A stretch of 64,000 nucleotides of DNA. Source: Streptomyces sp. ERV7 (GTDB taxonomy: Bacteria; Actinomycetota; Actinomycetes; Streptomycetales; Streptomycetaceae). The notes beneath the pieces are model-generated. The model was not told the origin of the DNA and searched no databases. It saw only the letters and a program-made list of their open reading frames with translations. The position numbers and the translations under genes were made by a program. Of this stretch, positions 46,027-54,635 are shown one piece after another; position 1 is the stretch's first letter, and each line of letters begins with the position of its first letter. The stretch lies in NCBI RefSeq assembly GCF_001653515.1, contig NZ_LYOY01000029.1:620001-684000 (forward strand). Reading direction: 5' to 3'.

Positions 46027-46880
46027 TTGGGGGCTCCAGAAGAGTGGTGGGATGACCAGGGGTCGGTGACCGTCTTCGAGACGTGGACCCGCAGGTCCCA
46101 GCCGTGGCGGTCGGAAATCTCGTCGAGCTGTGCGGCGGCCTGCTCGCACCAGGGCCACTCGGTGGCCCAGTGCGCGGCGTCGACCAGGCCCAGCGGGCCG
46201 GACGAAGGAGACGCGTGCTGGGTGGCCTCCGACACCGGGTGGTGGCGCAGGTCGGCGGTGAGGAAGGCATCGGCTCCCGACGCCCGTACGGCGTCGAAGA
46301 GGCCGTCGCCCGAGCCGCCGCTGACGGCGACGGTCTTCACCAGGGCCTCGGTGTCGCCCGCGACCCGGATCCCCTGCGCGGTGGCGGGCAGCCGGGCGGC
46401 GGCGCGGGCGGCGAACCCGCCCAGCGTCTCGGGGTGGTCCAGCTCGCAGATCCGGCCCAGTCCCCGGCGCCCCGAGGGGTCCGTGGCGTCGGGCACGAGC
46501 GGGCCGACCACCCGGAGGTCCAGGGCGCCCGCGAGGGCGTCGGAGACACCGGGGTCGGCGGAGTCGGCGTTGGTGTGGGCGACGTGCAGCGCGATGTCGT
46601 GCTTGATCAGGGTGTGCACGACGCGGCCCTTGAAGTGGCCGGCCGCGACCGTCGTCGTGCCGCGCAGATAGAGCGGGTGGTGGGTGACGATCAGATCGGC
46701 GCCGAGCCGCACGGCCTCGTCCGCGATCTCCTGGACGGGGTCGACGGCGAACAGCACGCGCCGGACCTCCGCGTCGGGCTCGCCGCAGACGGTGCCGACC
46801 GCGTCCCATCCCTCGGCCCGCTCGGGCGGCCAGAGGGCGTCGAGCGCGGCGATGACTTCAGACAGACGGGGCACGGACAC
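46023..46880 (-). CDS. Nif3-like dinuclear metal-centre protein
   Basis: NIF3/YbgI-family hexameric proteins with two metals at the active site. ADLIVTHHPLYLRG gives the tandem histidines, HVAHTNADSADPGV the next ligands, and ADAFLTADLRHHPVSEA plus HWATEWPW complete the site. Length 285 lacks the large PII-like insert of longer homologues. Start GTG 46880. First gene of the nif3 - zinc ribbon - RNase H operon. Biochemical role unsettled in the family (GTP cyclohydrolase 1 type 2 in some). Confidence 0.87.
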   Translation of the reverse strand: MSVPRLSEVIAALDALWPPERAEGWDAVGTVCGEPDAEVRRVLFAVDPVQEIADEAVRLGADLIVTHHPLYLRGTTTVAAGHFKGRVVHTLIKHDIALHVAHTNADSADPGVSDALAGALDLRVVGPLVPDATDPSGRRGLGRICELDHPETLGGFAARAAARLPATAQGIRVAGDTEALVKTVAVSGGSGDGLFDAVRASGADAFLTADLRHHPVSEATQHASPSSGPLGLVDAAHWATEWPWCEQAAAQLDEISDRHGWDLRVHVSKTVTDPWSSHHSSGAPN

Positions 46881-47146
46881 AGGTTACCCGCGCTCCGGGC
46901 CGGCCTGTGGACCCGGGACGGGGTGCTGCGGCTGCCGTGCGCGACGGCCGCGGCGCCCTGCTCGGTGGCGGCGGTCCCGGCCCCGGCGGACCTGCCGCGC
47001 CCTGCCCCCGTACCGCTGAAGCCGCAGGCCCCCAGGCCCGTACCGCTGGCGCAGGCACCGCTGACCGGCCGTCAGTAGGCCGTGGAGCTCTGGCTAAGAT
47101 CCACGGCGAACGCAACGGACGAAACACAACGGGGTGACTGCACCAC

Positions 47147-47308
47147 ATGTCCGAGACACTGACCGCCGCGTCCGCCGAAGCCACGACGGACCCCGACGGC
47201 CACCACGGCCGGCACCGGGGCGGCGCCGCGGCGACCGAGGAGCCGACCAACGAGGCCCACGGCCGCCACCGGCGGAACGACGGCGACGGCGGCCACCACC
47301 ACGGCTGA
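47147..47308 (+). CDS. 53-residue His-rich small protein
   Basis: MSETLTAASAEATTDPDG is followed by HHGRHRGG, HGRHRRND and GGHHHG: eight histidines among Gly, Arg and Asp in 36 residues. ATG 47147 lies 6-10 nt after GGGGTGA, and a strong terminator follows 18 bp past the stop, so it is an independent short gene. Such His/Asp clusters can bind metal; that is inference. I recognise no family. Confidence 0.65.
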   Translation: MSETLTAASAEATTDPDGHHGRHRGGAAATEEPTNEAHGRHRRNDGDGGHHHG

Positions 47309-47326
47309 CGTCGGCGAAGAAGCGCG

Positions 47327-47358
47327 AAGGGCCCGGGATCCACAGATCCCGGGCCCTT
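47327..47358 (+). terminator. Terminator of the His-rich gene
   Basis: A perfect 14-bp stem AAGGGCCCGGGATC / GATCCCGGGCCCTT with a CACA loop, followed by TC. It could also serve the convergent SDR operon ending at 47377. Confidence 0.88.
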
Positions 47359-47376
47359 TCCCGTCCGTCCGGACGC

Positions 47377-48318
47377 TCAGCCGCGCTTGAGGCCGAGCAC
47401 CTCCGCCGCCGCGAAGGTCTCGTTCGCGGGGCGCTCGGCGTAGTACGGCGAGAGCAGCTCGTCCAGTTCCCCGTACGTGAAGGCCTCCTTGGCCGCGTCG
47501 AACTTGGCGGCCACCTTCGGGCGCTCCACGATCGCGACCATCCCGCCGTGCACCACCATCAGCTGGCCGTTGACCCGGGCGGCCGCGGGGGACGCCAGAT
47601 AGCCGACGAGCGGCGCCACGTGCTCGGGCGCCAGCGGGTCGAGCTGCCCCTCGCCGGGCTCCTCGAAGCCCGCGAAGACGTCCTCCGTCATCCGGGTGCG
47701 GGCGCGGGGGCAGATGGCGTTGGCGGTGACCCCGTACTTGGCGAGCGCCAGGGCCGTGGAGGTGGTCAGGCCCACGATCCCGCCCTTGGCTGCCGCGTAG
47801 TTGGGCTGGCCCGCCGAGCCCGCGAGGAACGCCTCCGAGGAGGTGTTGACGATCCGGCCGTAGACCGCGCCGCCCGCCGCCTTGGAGCGCCCGCGCCAGT
47901 GCGCGGCGGCGAAGTGGGTGGTGTTGAAGTGGCCCTTGAGGTGGACGTGGATCACCGCGTCCCACTCGGCCTCGGTCATCGAGAAGATCATCCGGTCCCG
48001 CAGGATGCCCGCGTTGTTGACCAGGATGTCCAGTTTGCCGAACTCCTCGACCGCCGACCGGACGAGTTCCCGGGCCTGTTGGTGGTCGGCCACGTCGCCG
48101 GTGTGGGCGAGAGCCGTGCCGCCCGCCGCGCGGATCTCGGCGGCGACCTCCTCGGCGGGAGCGGCCGAGGCCTCGCCGGAGCCGTCCCGGCCCGGCTGCC
48201 CGAAGTCGTTGACGACCACGGACGCGCCGAGCCGGGCGAGTTCGAGGGCCTCGGCCCGGCCCAGGCCCCGTCCGGCGCCGGTGACGATCGCGCTGAGCCC
48301 TTCAAGTGGCAGTGCCAT
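47377..48318 (-). CDS. SDR 3-hydroxyacyl-CoA dehydrogenase-like
   Basis: 313-residue SDR: TGAGRGLGRAEALELARLGASVVVNDFG, NNAGILRD, NTSSEAFLAGSAGQPNYAAAKGG (Ser, Tyr, Lys). VNDFG with a large insert and the NAGILRDRMIF motif match the (R)-hydroxyacyl-CoA dehydrogenase unit of peroxisomal MFE-2 and related steroid side-chain enzymes. It is third in the MaoC - ADH - SDR operon, after a 76-bp gap filled by 9-bp repeats, so it would act on the MaoC product. Confidence 0.83.
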   Translation of the reverse strand: MALPLEGLSAIVTGAGRGLGRAEALELARLGASVVVNDFGQPGRDGSGEASAAPAEEVAAEIRAAGGTALAHTGDVADHQQARELVRSAVEEFGKLDILVNNAGILRDRMIFSMTEAEWDAVIHVHLKGHFNTTHFAAAHWRGRSKAAGGAVYGRIVNTSSEAFLAGSAGQPNYAAAKGGIVGLTTSTALALAKYGVTANAICPRARTRMTEDVFAGFEEPGEGQLDPLAPEHVAPLVGYLASPAAARVNGQLMVVHGGMVAIVERPKVAAKFDAAKEAFTYGELDELLSPYYAERPANETFAAAEVLGLKRG

Positions 48319-48337
48319 CGGTCGACCGCGTCCCTTC

Positions 48338-48400
48338 GGTTCAGAGGGTTCGGAAGGTTCAGAGGGTTCGGAAGGTTCGGAGGGTTGGGAGGGTTCAGAG
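48338..48400. repeat. 9-bp minisatellite, seven units
   Basis: Seven head-to-tail units of GGTTCRGAR-type sequence at 48338, 48347, 48356, 48365, 48374, 48383 and 48392 fill the adh-SDR gap; the last covers the adh stop codon. Confidence 0.9.
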
Positions 48401-49471
48401 GGTGATGCAGGTGCGCAGGGCCTCGCCCGTGCGCATCTGGTCGAGGGCGTCGTTGATCCCGGCGAGCGGCACCCGGTGGGTGATCAGGCCCTCCAGGTCG
48501 ATCCGGCCCGCCCGCCACAGCGCGACGGCCCGCTCGTAGGAGCGCAGTACGTCGCCGCCGCCGTACAGCGAGGGCAGGATCCGCTTCTCGTCGAAGAACA
48601 GCTCGAACATGTTGAGCTGGAAGAAGTCGTCCATGGCGCCCGCGCCGACCACGCACAGGGTGCCGCCGCGCCGGGTCGCCCCGTAGGCGGTGCGGGCGGT
48701 GGCGGACTTGCCGACGACCTCGAAGACGTAGTCGAAGCCCTCGCCGCCGGTGATCCGCTGCTTGGCGTCGTCGAGCTCGCTGGGCGAGACGGCCTCGGTC
48801 GCACCGAAGGTGAGCGCGGCCTCGCGCCGGGAGGCCACCGGGTCGACGGCGACGATCTGCGCCGCGCCCTGCGCCCTGGCGCCCTGGATCGCGGAGATGC
48901 CGACCCCGCCGCAGCCGATGACGGCGACCGACGAACCGGCCTCCACCTTGGCGGTGTTGATGGCCGCGCCGAGCCCGGTGGTCACCCCGCACCCGATGAG
49001 CGCGGCGATCTCGTACGGCACGTCGTCGGGGATCGGGACCGCGCATCCGGCGGCGACCACGACCTCCTCCGCGAAGGTGCCGGTGCCCGCGAAGCCGAAC
49101 ACCTCGGCGCCGGGGCGCTTGAAGTTGGGGGTGCCCGCGTTCATGAACCCGGCCAGGCACAGATGGGTCTGGCCGCGCTTGCAGGAGGGGCAGACGCCGC
49201 ACGCGGGCAGCCAGCACACCAGGACGCGGTCGCCCGGGGCGAGCGAGGTGACGCCGTCGCCGACGTCGAGGATCTCGCCCGCGCCCTCGTGGCCGGGGAC
49301 GAAGGGGGCGGGCTGCGGAAGCACCCCGGTCATCGCGGAGATGTCGGAGTGGCAGAGCCCGGTCGCGCGGATCCGGATCCGCACCTTCCCGGGCCCGAAG
49401 CCCACCGCCTCGACGTCGTCGAGCACATCGAGCTTGTCCTGGCCGATCTCGTGCAGTACGGCTGCGCGCAT
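48395..49471 (-). CDS. Zinc-dependent alcohol dehydrogenase (MDR)
   Basis: MDR enzyme with both zinc sites: catalytic GLCHSDISAMTG and GHEGAGEI, structural CGVCPSCKRGQTHLC. NAD binding is in GCGGVGISAIQGARAQGAAQIVAVD, the Asp favouring NAD. Length 358. Related proteins (Rxyl_3153 type) oxidise alcohols in lipid and steroid catabolism. ATG 49471 lies 38 bp after the MaoC stop, same operon. Confidence 0.88.
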   Translation of the reverse strand: MRAAVLHEIGQDKLDVLDDVEAVGFGPGKVRIRIRATGLCHSDISAMTGVLPQPAPFVPGHEGAGEILDVGDGVTSLAPGDRVLVCWLPACGVCPSCKRGQTHLCLAGFMNAGTPNFKRPGAEVFGFAGTGTFAEEVVVAAGCAVPIPDDVPYEIAALIGCGVTTGLGAAINTAKVEAGSSVAVIGCGGVGISAIQGARAQGAAQIVAVDPVASRREAALTFGATEAVSPSELDDAKQRITGGEGFDYVFEVVGKSATARTAYGATRRGGTLCVVGAGAMDDFFQLNMFELFFDEKRILPSLYGGGDVLRSYERAVALWRAGRIDLEGLITHRVPLAGINDALDQMRTGEALRTCITL

Positions 49472-49509
49472 GGTGCGGCTCCCCTCTGATGGGACTCCGA
49501 TGAGGCGGT

Positions 49510-50364
49510 TCAGACGTGTTCGACGAGCGTGTCGGAGAGCACCGGCGCGTCGTCCCGCTCGACGGCCGTCACCGACACCTGGACGCGGCCCGGTGCGGCC
49601 CACATCCGGATGCGCAGGGTCTCGCCCGGGAAGACGACCCCGGTGAAGCGGGTGGTGTACGAGCGGACGCGGGCCACCTCGCCGCCGAGCAGCGTGTCGA
49701 CGACGGCCTTCAGCGTCATTCCGTACGTGCAGAGCCCGTGCAGGATCGGCCGGTCGAAGCCGGCGAGCGCGGCGAACTCGGGGTCGGCGTGGAGCGGGTT
49801 CCAGTCGCCGGAGAGCCGGTAGAGCAGCGCCTGCTCCTCGCGCACCTCCCGCTCGACGGTGTGGTCGGGGGTCCGGTCGGGCTGCTCGGTACGGGCGGAG
49901 GGGCCGCGCTCACCGCCGAAGCCGCCCTCGCCGCGTACGAAGATCTGGGCGTCGCTGGTCCACAGCGGGCCCTCGTCGTCGGCGGCCTCGGTGCGCAGCA
50001 CCAGGACGGCGGCCTTGCCCTTGTCGTAGACGGCGGCCACCCTGGAGGTGGAGACGGCCTTGCCGCGCACCGGGATCGGGCGGTGCAGGACGATGCCCTG
50101 GCCGCCGTGGAGCACGGCCGCGAGGTCGACCTCGATGCCGGGCGCGCCGAGTCCGCCGACCACGCCCATGCCGGCGCCCGCGACGGTGGCGAACGAGGGC
50201 AGCACGTGCAGCCTCGACTCCAGGGTGTAGCGCAGCTCGTCCGGGTCGGTCGCCGGGACGCCCGCGCCCAGTCCCAGGTGGTAGAGCTGGATGTCCTTGT
50301 GGTCCCAGACGATCTCGGTGGACCGGGGCTCGGCGGCGAGCGCCTTCGCGACGTCGATGGGCAT
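49510..50364 (-). CDS. MaoC-type enoyl-CoA hydratase 2
   Basis: Double hot-dog (R)-specific hydratase, 284 residues. The hydratase-2 motif YRLSGDWNPLHADPEFAALAGFDRPILHGLCTYG carries catalytic Asp and His; the N-terminal half is a degenerate hot-dog (YHLGLGAGVPATDPDELRYTLE). It hydrates trans-2-enoyl-CoAs in beta-oxidation. First gene of the operon; a perfect KstR-like palindrome lies 97 bp upstream. Confidence 0.88.
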   Translation of the reverse strand: MPIDVAKALAAEPRSTEIVWDHKDIQLYHLGLGAGVPATDPDELRYTLESRLHVLPSFATVAGAGMGVVGGLGAPGIEVDLAAVLHGGQGIVLHRPIPVRGKAVSTSRVAAVYDKGKAAVLVLRTEAADDEGPLWTSDAQIFVRGEGGFGGERGPSARTEQPDRTPDHTVEREVREEQALLYRLSGDWNPLHADPEFAALAGFDRPILHGLCTYGMTLKAVVDTLLGGEVARVRSYTTRFTGVVFPGETLRIRMWAAPGRVQVSVTAVERDDAPVLSDTLVEHV

Positions 50365-50460
50365 ACGGGGGCTGCTCCTTGGAGGTGGAAGACCTCGGCG
50401 CGGCCGTCCGCACCGTCGGCCGCACCGAGGCCGTGCGCGGCCGGCTCGGAGAGCCGGTTT

Positions 50461-50474
50461 TAGAACGCGTTCTA
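50461..50474. promoter_or_regulatory. KstR-like operator
   Basis: TAGAACGCGTTCTA is a perfect 14-bp palindrome and fits TnnAACnnGTTnnA, the operator of the TetR-family cholesterol-catabolism repressor KstR. It precedes the MaoC - ADH - SDR operon. Confidence 0.7.
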
Positions 50475-50963
50475 GGCTCGATGGGCCCTATGTATAACGC
50501 AGCGGCCCCCGATTGGGAACACTTCTGACGCGCCGTCAGCTAGCGCTGACGCCCGGGGTTCATCTGCGGGCCGGTGGGGGTGCCCGCGCCCCTTCCTGTG
50601 CCCGGGGTTGATCTGCGGGCCGGTGGAGGGTTGCTCGCGCCGTTCCCCGCGCCCCTTCCTGTGCCCGGAGTTCACCTGCGGGCCGGTGGAGGGTTGCTCG
50701 CGCCGTTCCCCGCGCCCCTCAATCGCCCGGGGGCATCCGCGGGTTGAGTTGGGCTGGTCGCGCCGTTCCCCGCGCCCCTGGAGGGCGCATCGGCGCTGGG
50801 CAACCCCAACCCCGTAGGGGCGCGGGGAACTGCGCGAGCAACCACACTCAACCTGCGGATGACCCCCGGCCGCAGACAACCGACCCGCCAGGACATTTGT
50901 CCCGCCCAACCCCGTACAAGAACATCTGCCGGGCACCGGGGCCCGATCCGTAGCGTCAAGGAC
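50475..50963. repeat. REP-like array between the MaoC operon and the ABC operon
   Basis: No gene is seen. At least four reverse-orientation units (GGTTGCTCGCGCCGTTCCCCGCGCCCC type) run from about 50540 to 50790, then one forward GGGGCGCGGGGAACTGCGCG near 50818, so the array ends in a head-to-head pair. The ABC operon promoter must lie in 50850-50963. Confidence 0.85.
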
Positions 50964-51923
50964 ATGACGCAGACAGCACCGAGCGCCCCGGCCGCCGTAA
51001 GCCTCACCCACGTGGTCAAGGCCTACGGCTCCGTACGGGCAGTCGACCGTATCGACCTCGACATCCGCCGGGGCGAAACCGTCGCCCTGCTCGGCCGCAA
51101 CGGCGCCGGCAAGTCCACCACCATCGGCCTCCTGCTCGGCCTCGACGAGCCGGACGCGGGCGAGGTGCGGCTCTTCGGCCGCACGCCGGAGCGGGCGGTA
51201 CGGGCCGGGCTCACCGGGGCGATGCTCCAGGAGGGGCAGCCGATCCCCCGCGTCACCGTACGGGAGCTCATCGCGTTCGTCGGCTCGACCTACCCCGAGC
51301 CGATGCCGGTCGACGAGGCGCTGGCGCTCGCCGGGCTCACCGGCTTCGCGGACCGCCGGGTCGACAGGCTCTCCGGCGGCCAGGCCCAGCGCGTGAGGTT
51401 CGCGGTGGCGATCGCCGGGGCGCCCGCGCTGCTGGTCCTGGACGAGCCGACCGCCGCACTCGACGTGGCGGCGCGCCGAGCGTTCTGGGACGCGATGCGC
51501 AGCTACGCGGCCCGGGGCAACACCGTGCTGTTCTCCACCCACTACCTGGAGGAGGCGGACGACAACGCCGACCGGATCGTGGTCGTCGACCAGGGCCGTG
51601 TCGTGGCCGACGGCCCCGGCGAGCGGATCAAGCGCGCGGCCGGCGGCAGCCTGGTCTCCTTCGACCTGGCGGGCGGCCCCAGCGCGGGCCTGGCCGCGCT
51701 GCCGGGCGTGGTCTCGGTCGAGGTGCGCGGCGACCGCGCCCGGCTGCGTACGGACGACTCGGACGCCACGGTCGTGGAGCTCGCCCGGCGCGGCGCGGTC
51801 CGGCGCCTCGAAGTCGCCCCGGCCAGCCTGGAGGACGCCTTCCTCTCCCTCACCTCCACCGTCTCCCCGACCGCCACCGCCACCGCCACCGTCGGCTCCG
51901 TACGCGAAAGCGAGACCGTCTGA
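50964..51923 (+). CDS. DrrA-type ABC transporter ATPase
   Basis: ATPase of an ABC-2 exporter. Walker A GRNGAGKSTT, Q-loop MLQEGQPIP, signature LSGGQAQRVRFAVAIAG, Walker B LLVLDEPTAALD and switch STHYLEEADD are complete; the C-terminal domain (SFDLAGGPSAGLAALPGVVSVEV..) is typical of drug exporters. Length 319 with a Thr/Ala tail. Start ATG 50964. It overlaps the permease gene (TGATG). Confidence 0.9.
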   Translation: MTQTAPSAPAAVSLTHVVKAYGSVRAVDRIDLDIRRGETVALLGRNGAGKSTTIGLLLGLDEPDAGEVRLFGRTPERAVRAGLTGAMLQEGQPIPRVTVRELIAFVGSTYPEPMPVDEALALAGLTGFADRRVDRLSGGQAQRVRFAVAIAGAPALLVLDEPTAALDVAARRAFWDAMRSYAARGNTVLFSTHYLEEADDNADRIVVVDQGRVVADGPGERIKRAAGGSLVSFDLAGGPSAGLAALPGVVSVEVRGDRARLRTDDSDATVVELARRGAVRRLEVAPASLEDAFLSLTSTVSPTATATATVGSVRESETV

Positions 51924-52648
51924 TGCTCGGCTACATCACGCTCGAAATCCGGCGCACCCTCCGCGACGCGTCCTTCGTGATCTTCGGTATCGGGATGCCG
52001 GTGCTCATGTACCTCCTCTTCACCAACATCGGCTCGGGGGGCGGCGACTCGGCCGACTGGAAGGCCGCATCGATGGTCGGCATGGCCGCGTACGGGGCGC
52101 TCGGCGCGTCGCTGAACGCCGGTGGCCAAGTGGCCTCCGACAGGAGCGCGGGCTGGCTGAGGCAGCTGCGGATCACCCCGCTGGCGCCGTCCCGGGTGGT
52201 GGCGGGCCGCGCGGTCAGCGGCTCGGCGACCGTGCTGCCGGCCGTCCTCGCGGTGCTCGCGGCGGGCGCGCTCGTCAACGGCGTACGCCTGGAAGCCTGG
52301 CAGTGGGCGGCGCTCGCGCTGCTGCTGTGGGCCGGGGCGCTCCCCTTCACCCTGCTGGGCCTCGGCAACGGCTACCGGCTGAGCCCGCAGGCCATGGGCG
52401 TGGTCAATGTGGCGTGTCTGATGGGGCTCGCGGTGCTCGGCGGACTGTGGTTCCCGCTCTCCTCCTTCCCCCACTGGCTCGCCTCGATCGCCGCGTACAG
52501 CCCGGCCCACCGGTTCGGGGACCTCGGCTGGGCGGTCTCGCACGGCTCGGCCCCCGGACTCGGGACGGTCGCGGTGCTCGGCGGCTGGCTGCTGGCGTTC
52601 GGCTCGTACGCCGTGGTCTCCTACCGACGGTCCGCGAGGGCCGTGTGA
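51923..52648 (+). CDS. ABC-2 type permease
   Basis: Six-TM ABC-2 membrane protein, 241 residues: MLGYITLEIRRTLRDASFVIFGIGMPVLMYLLF, then a cytoplasmic GGQVASDRSAGWLRQLRITPL loop and the CLMGLAVLGGLWFPLSSFPHWLASIAAYSPAHRFGDL signature. Partner of the ATPase just upstream; likely exports an antibiotic or lipid-like compound. Its stop overlaps the kinase GTG by 4 nt. Confidence 0.88.
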   Translation: MLGYITLEIRRTLRDASFVIFGIGMPVLMYLLFTNIGSGGGDSADWKAASMVGMAAYGALGASLNAGGQVASDRSAGWLRQLRITPLAPSRVVAGRAVSGSATVLPAVLAVLAAGALVNGVRLEAWQWAALALLLWAGALPFTLLGLGNGYRLSPQAMGVVNVACLMGLAVLGGLWFPLSSFPHWLASIAAYSPAHRFGDLGWAVSHGSAPGLGTVAVLGGWLLAFGSYAVVSYRRSARAV

Positions 52649-53916
52649 GCACGATGAACGGGGAGAACGAGACAGTGGCGCCCAGCCTGCCGAAACTGCC
52701 GGAGCTACCGAAACTGCCGGAGCTGCCGAGGAGGAGCGAGCGGGACGCCGACCTCGCCGGTCCCCCGGCGAACGGCTACGCCCTGCTGCCCTGGCTCCTG
52801 ATGGGCCTGGGCGCGTTCTCCAACCTCGTCGAGGGCAGGACCCCGAACCCGTGGATCGGGGGCGCCGGGCTGCTGGCCTTCAACTCGCTCTACGTCACGG
52901 TCGCCTTCCGCGCCTTCGACAAGGAGAAGCGCGAGAGCCGCGCCACGCTCGCGGCCCTGGCCGCGATGGCCGCGATCACCTACGCGCTGACCCTCCTTTA
53001 CGGCGGCACCTGGCTGTTCTTCTTCCCGCTGCTCTCGCTGGCCTGCGGCGCGGTGCTGCGGGACCGCAGGCTGGGCCTGGTGATCATGGTCCTGGCGAGC
53101 TCGGCGGGCGCCATCTCCGGCATGGAGGCGGGCGAGGTCTGGGACAACGTGACCATCGCGTACGGCACGTTCCTCTCCGGCATGGTGACGGCGGCGGTCC
53201 TCTCGCTCTCCCAGACCGTGCGCGAACTGCGCGACACCCGCCAGGAGCTGGCCCGTACCGCCGTGGAGAAGGAACGTCTCCGCTTCTCCCGGGACCTGCA
53301 CGACCTGCTCGGCCACACGCTCTCGGTGATCGTGGTGAAGTCGGAGGCGGCCCGCCGCCTCGCCCCGCGCGACCTGGACGCCGCGCTCGGCCAGGTCGCC
53401 GACATCGAGTCGGTCGGCCGCCAGGCGCTCACCGAGATCCGCGAGGCCGTCACCGGCTACCGCGAGGGCAGCCTCGGCACCGAGCTGGACCGGGCCCGCT
53501 CGGCACTGCTGGCGGCCGAAGTGGAGCCGGTGGTACGCCTGTCGGGCCCGCCGCTGCCCTCACAGGTGGAGGCGCTGCTTGGCTGGGTGGTACGGGAGGC
53601 GGTCACCAACGTCGTACGGCACAGCGGGGCGGCCCACTGCGAGATCGTGGTCGACGGCGCGCCCGAGCGGGTACGGCTGAAGATCACCGACGACGGGCGC
53701 GGCGTACCATCCGAACAGCCCGTCGCCCCCGGTCCACGCATCGGCGGCACGGGCCTGAAGGGTCTCACCGAACGCCTCGCGGCGGCCGGCGGCTCACTCG
53801 AAGCGGGCCCCGGGCCGCGCGGCGGCTTCCAGGTGAACGCCGAGCTCCCGGTCGACCCGCTCGACGCCGAGCTCGAAGCGGAGCTGGAGACCGAACGCGG
53901 GGTCGCACGGGGATGA
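52645..53916 (+). CDS. Sensor histidine kinase, NarL-system type
   Basis: Starts with a proline repeat (PKLPELPKLPELP), then about five membrane segments to residue 185, a short coiled coil, HisKA_3 with phospho-accepting His219 in RFSRDLHDLLGHT, and HATPase (VVREAVTNVVRHSGA, DDGRGVP, GGTGLKGLTERLAAAGG). Length 423 from GTG 52645; ATG 52654 is also possible. Part of a four-gene operon, so it probably senses the transporter's substrate or envelope stress. Confidence 0.9.
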   Translation: MSTMNGENETVAPSLPKLPELPKLPELPRRSERDADLAGPPANGYALLPWLLMGLGAFSNLVEGRTPNPWIGGAGLLAFNSLYVTVAFRAFDKEKRESRATLAALAAMAAITYALTLLYGGTWLFFFPLLSLACGAVLRDRRLGLVIMVLASSAGAISGMEAGEVWDNVTIAYGTFLSGMVTAAVLSLSQTVRELRDTRQELARTAVEKERLRFSRDLHDLLGHTLSVIVVKSEAARRLAPRDLDAALGQVADIESVGRQALTEIREAVTGYREGSLGTELDRARSALLAAEVEPVVRLSGPPLPSQVEALLGWVVREAVTNVVRHSGAAHCEIVVDGAPERVRLKITDDGRGVPSEQPVAPGPRIGGTGLKGLTERLAAAGGSLEAGPGPRGGFQVNAELPVDPLDAELEAELETERGVARG

Positions 53917-53940
53917 GACCGGCACGATGGGGAGAACGGC

Positions 53941-54546
53941 ATGATCAGAGTCCTGCTCGCCGAGGACCAGGGCATGATGCGGGGCGCGCTGGCCCTGCTG
54001 CTCGGGCTTGAGGAGGACATCGAGGTGGTCGCCCAGGTGTCGGCGGGCGACAAGATCGTGTCCGAGGCGCTCGTCGCCCGGCCCGACGTCGCCCTCCTGG
54101 ACATCGAACTGCCCGGCCGCAGCGGGCTCGACGCGGCGGCCGAGCTGCGCGAGGAGTGCCCCGACTGCCGGGTGCTGATCCTCACCACCTTCGGGCGGCC
54201 GGGGTATCTGCGGCGCGCGATGGAGGCGGGCGCGGCCGGGTTCCTGGTGAAGGACGGGCCGGTGGAGGATCTGGCCGAGGCGATCCGGCGGGTGCTGCGC
54301 GGCGAGACGGTGATCGACCCGGCGCTGGCCGCGGCCGCGCTGAGCGCGGGCGCCAACCCGCTGACCGCGCGGGAGCGGGACGTCCTGAACGCCTCGGTGG
54401 ACGGCGCGACGGTGGCCGACATCGCGGGCAGGCTGCACCTGTCGGAGTCGACGGTACGCAACTACCTCTCGTCGGCGATCGGCAAGACGGGCACCCGCAA
54501 CCGCATGGAGGCGGTGCGGGCGGCGCGGCAGCAGGGCTGGCTCTGA
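53941..54546 (+). CDS. NarL/LuxR-type response regulator
   Basis: Receiver with phospho-acceptor Asp54 (ALLDIELPG), acidic LAEDQ near the start and conserved Thr and Lys (LTTFGR, FLVKD). The LuxR helix-turn-helix is LTARERDVLNASVDGATVADIAGRLHLSESTVRNYLSSAIGKTGTRNR. Length 201. It follows the kinase by 24 bp; the pair should control the upstream ABC exporter and perhaps the DHA2 pump beyond. Confidence 0.92.
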   Translation: MIRVLLAEDQGMMRGALALLLGLEEDIEVVAQVSAGDKIVSEALVARPDVALLDIELPGRSGLDAAAELREECPDCRVLILTTFGRPGYLRRAMEAGAAGFLVKDGPVEDLAEAIRRVLRGETVIDPALAAAALSAGANPLTARERDVLNASVDGATVADIAGRLHLSESTVRNYLSSAIGKTGTRNRMEAVRAARQQGWL

Positions 54547-54632
54547 GAGCCTGTCTTTGAACCCCCGTCGTCCGCCCGGAGGGCGGGCGCACCGGCCGCC
54601 GCTGCGCAGGCGGGGGTTCAAAGACAGGCTCT
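54546..54632. terminator. 22-bp perfect inverted repeat after the response regulator
   Basis: Arms 54546-54567 and 54611-54632 are perfectly complementary over 22 bp, with a 43-bp GC-rich centre that has its own CCGCCC/GGGCGG-type pairing. It begins at the last base of the response-regulator stop codon and ends 3 bp before the convergent MFS stop, so it can end transcription from both sides. The long TTTGAAC-rich arms are unusual in this genome and could be a small mobile-element relic. Confidence 0.8.
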
Positions 54633-54635
54633 GAG

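Noticed and set aside
46905..47078. Short Pro/Ala-rich open frame between nif3 and the His-rich gene
   Set aside because: No ribosome site, composition typical of non-coding GC-rich frames, and no recognisable motif.
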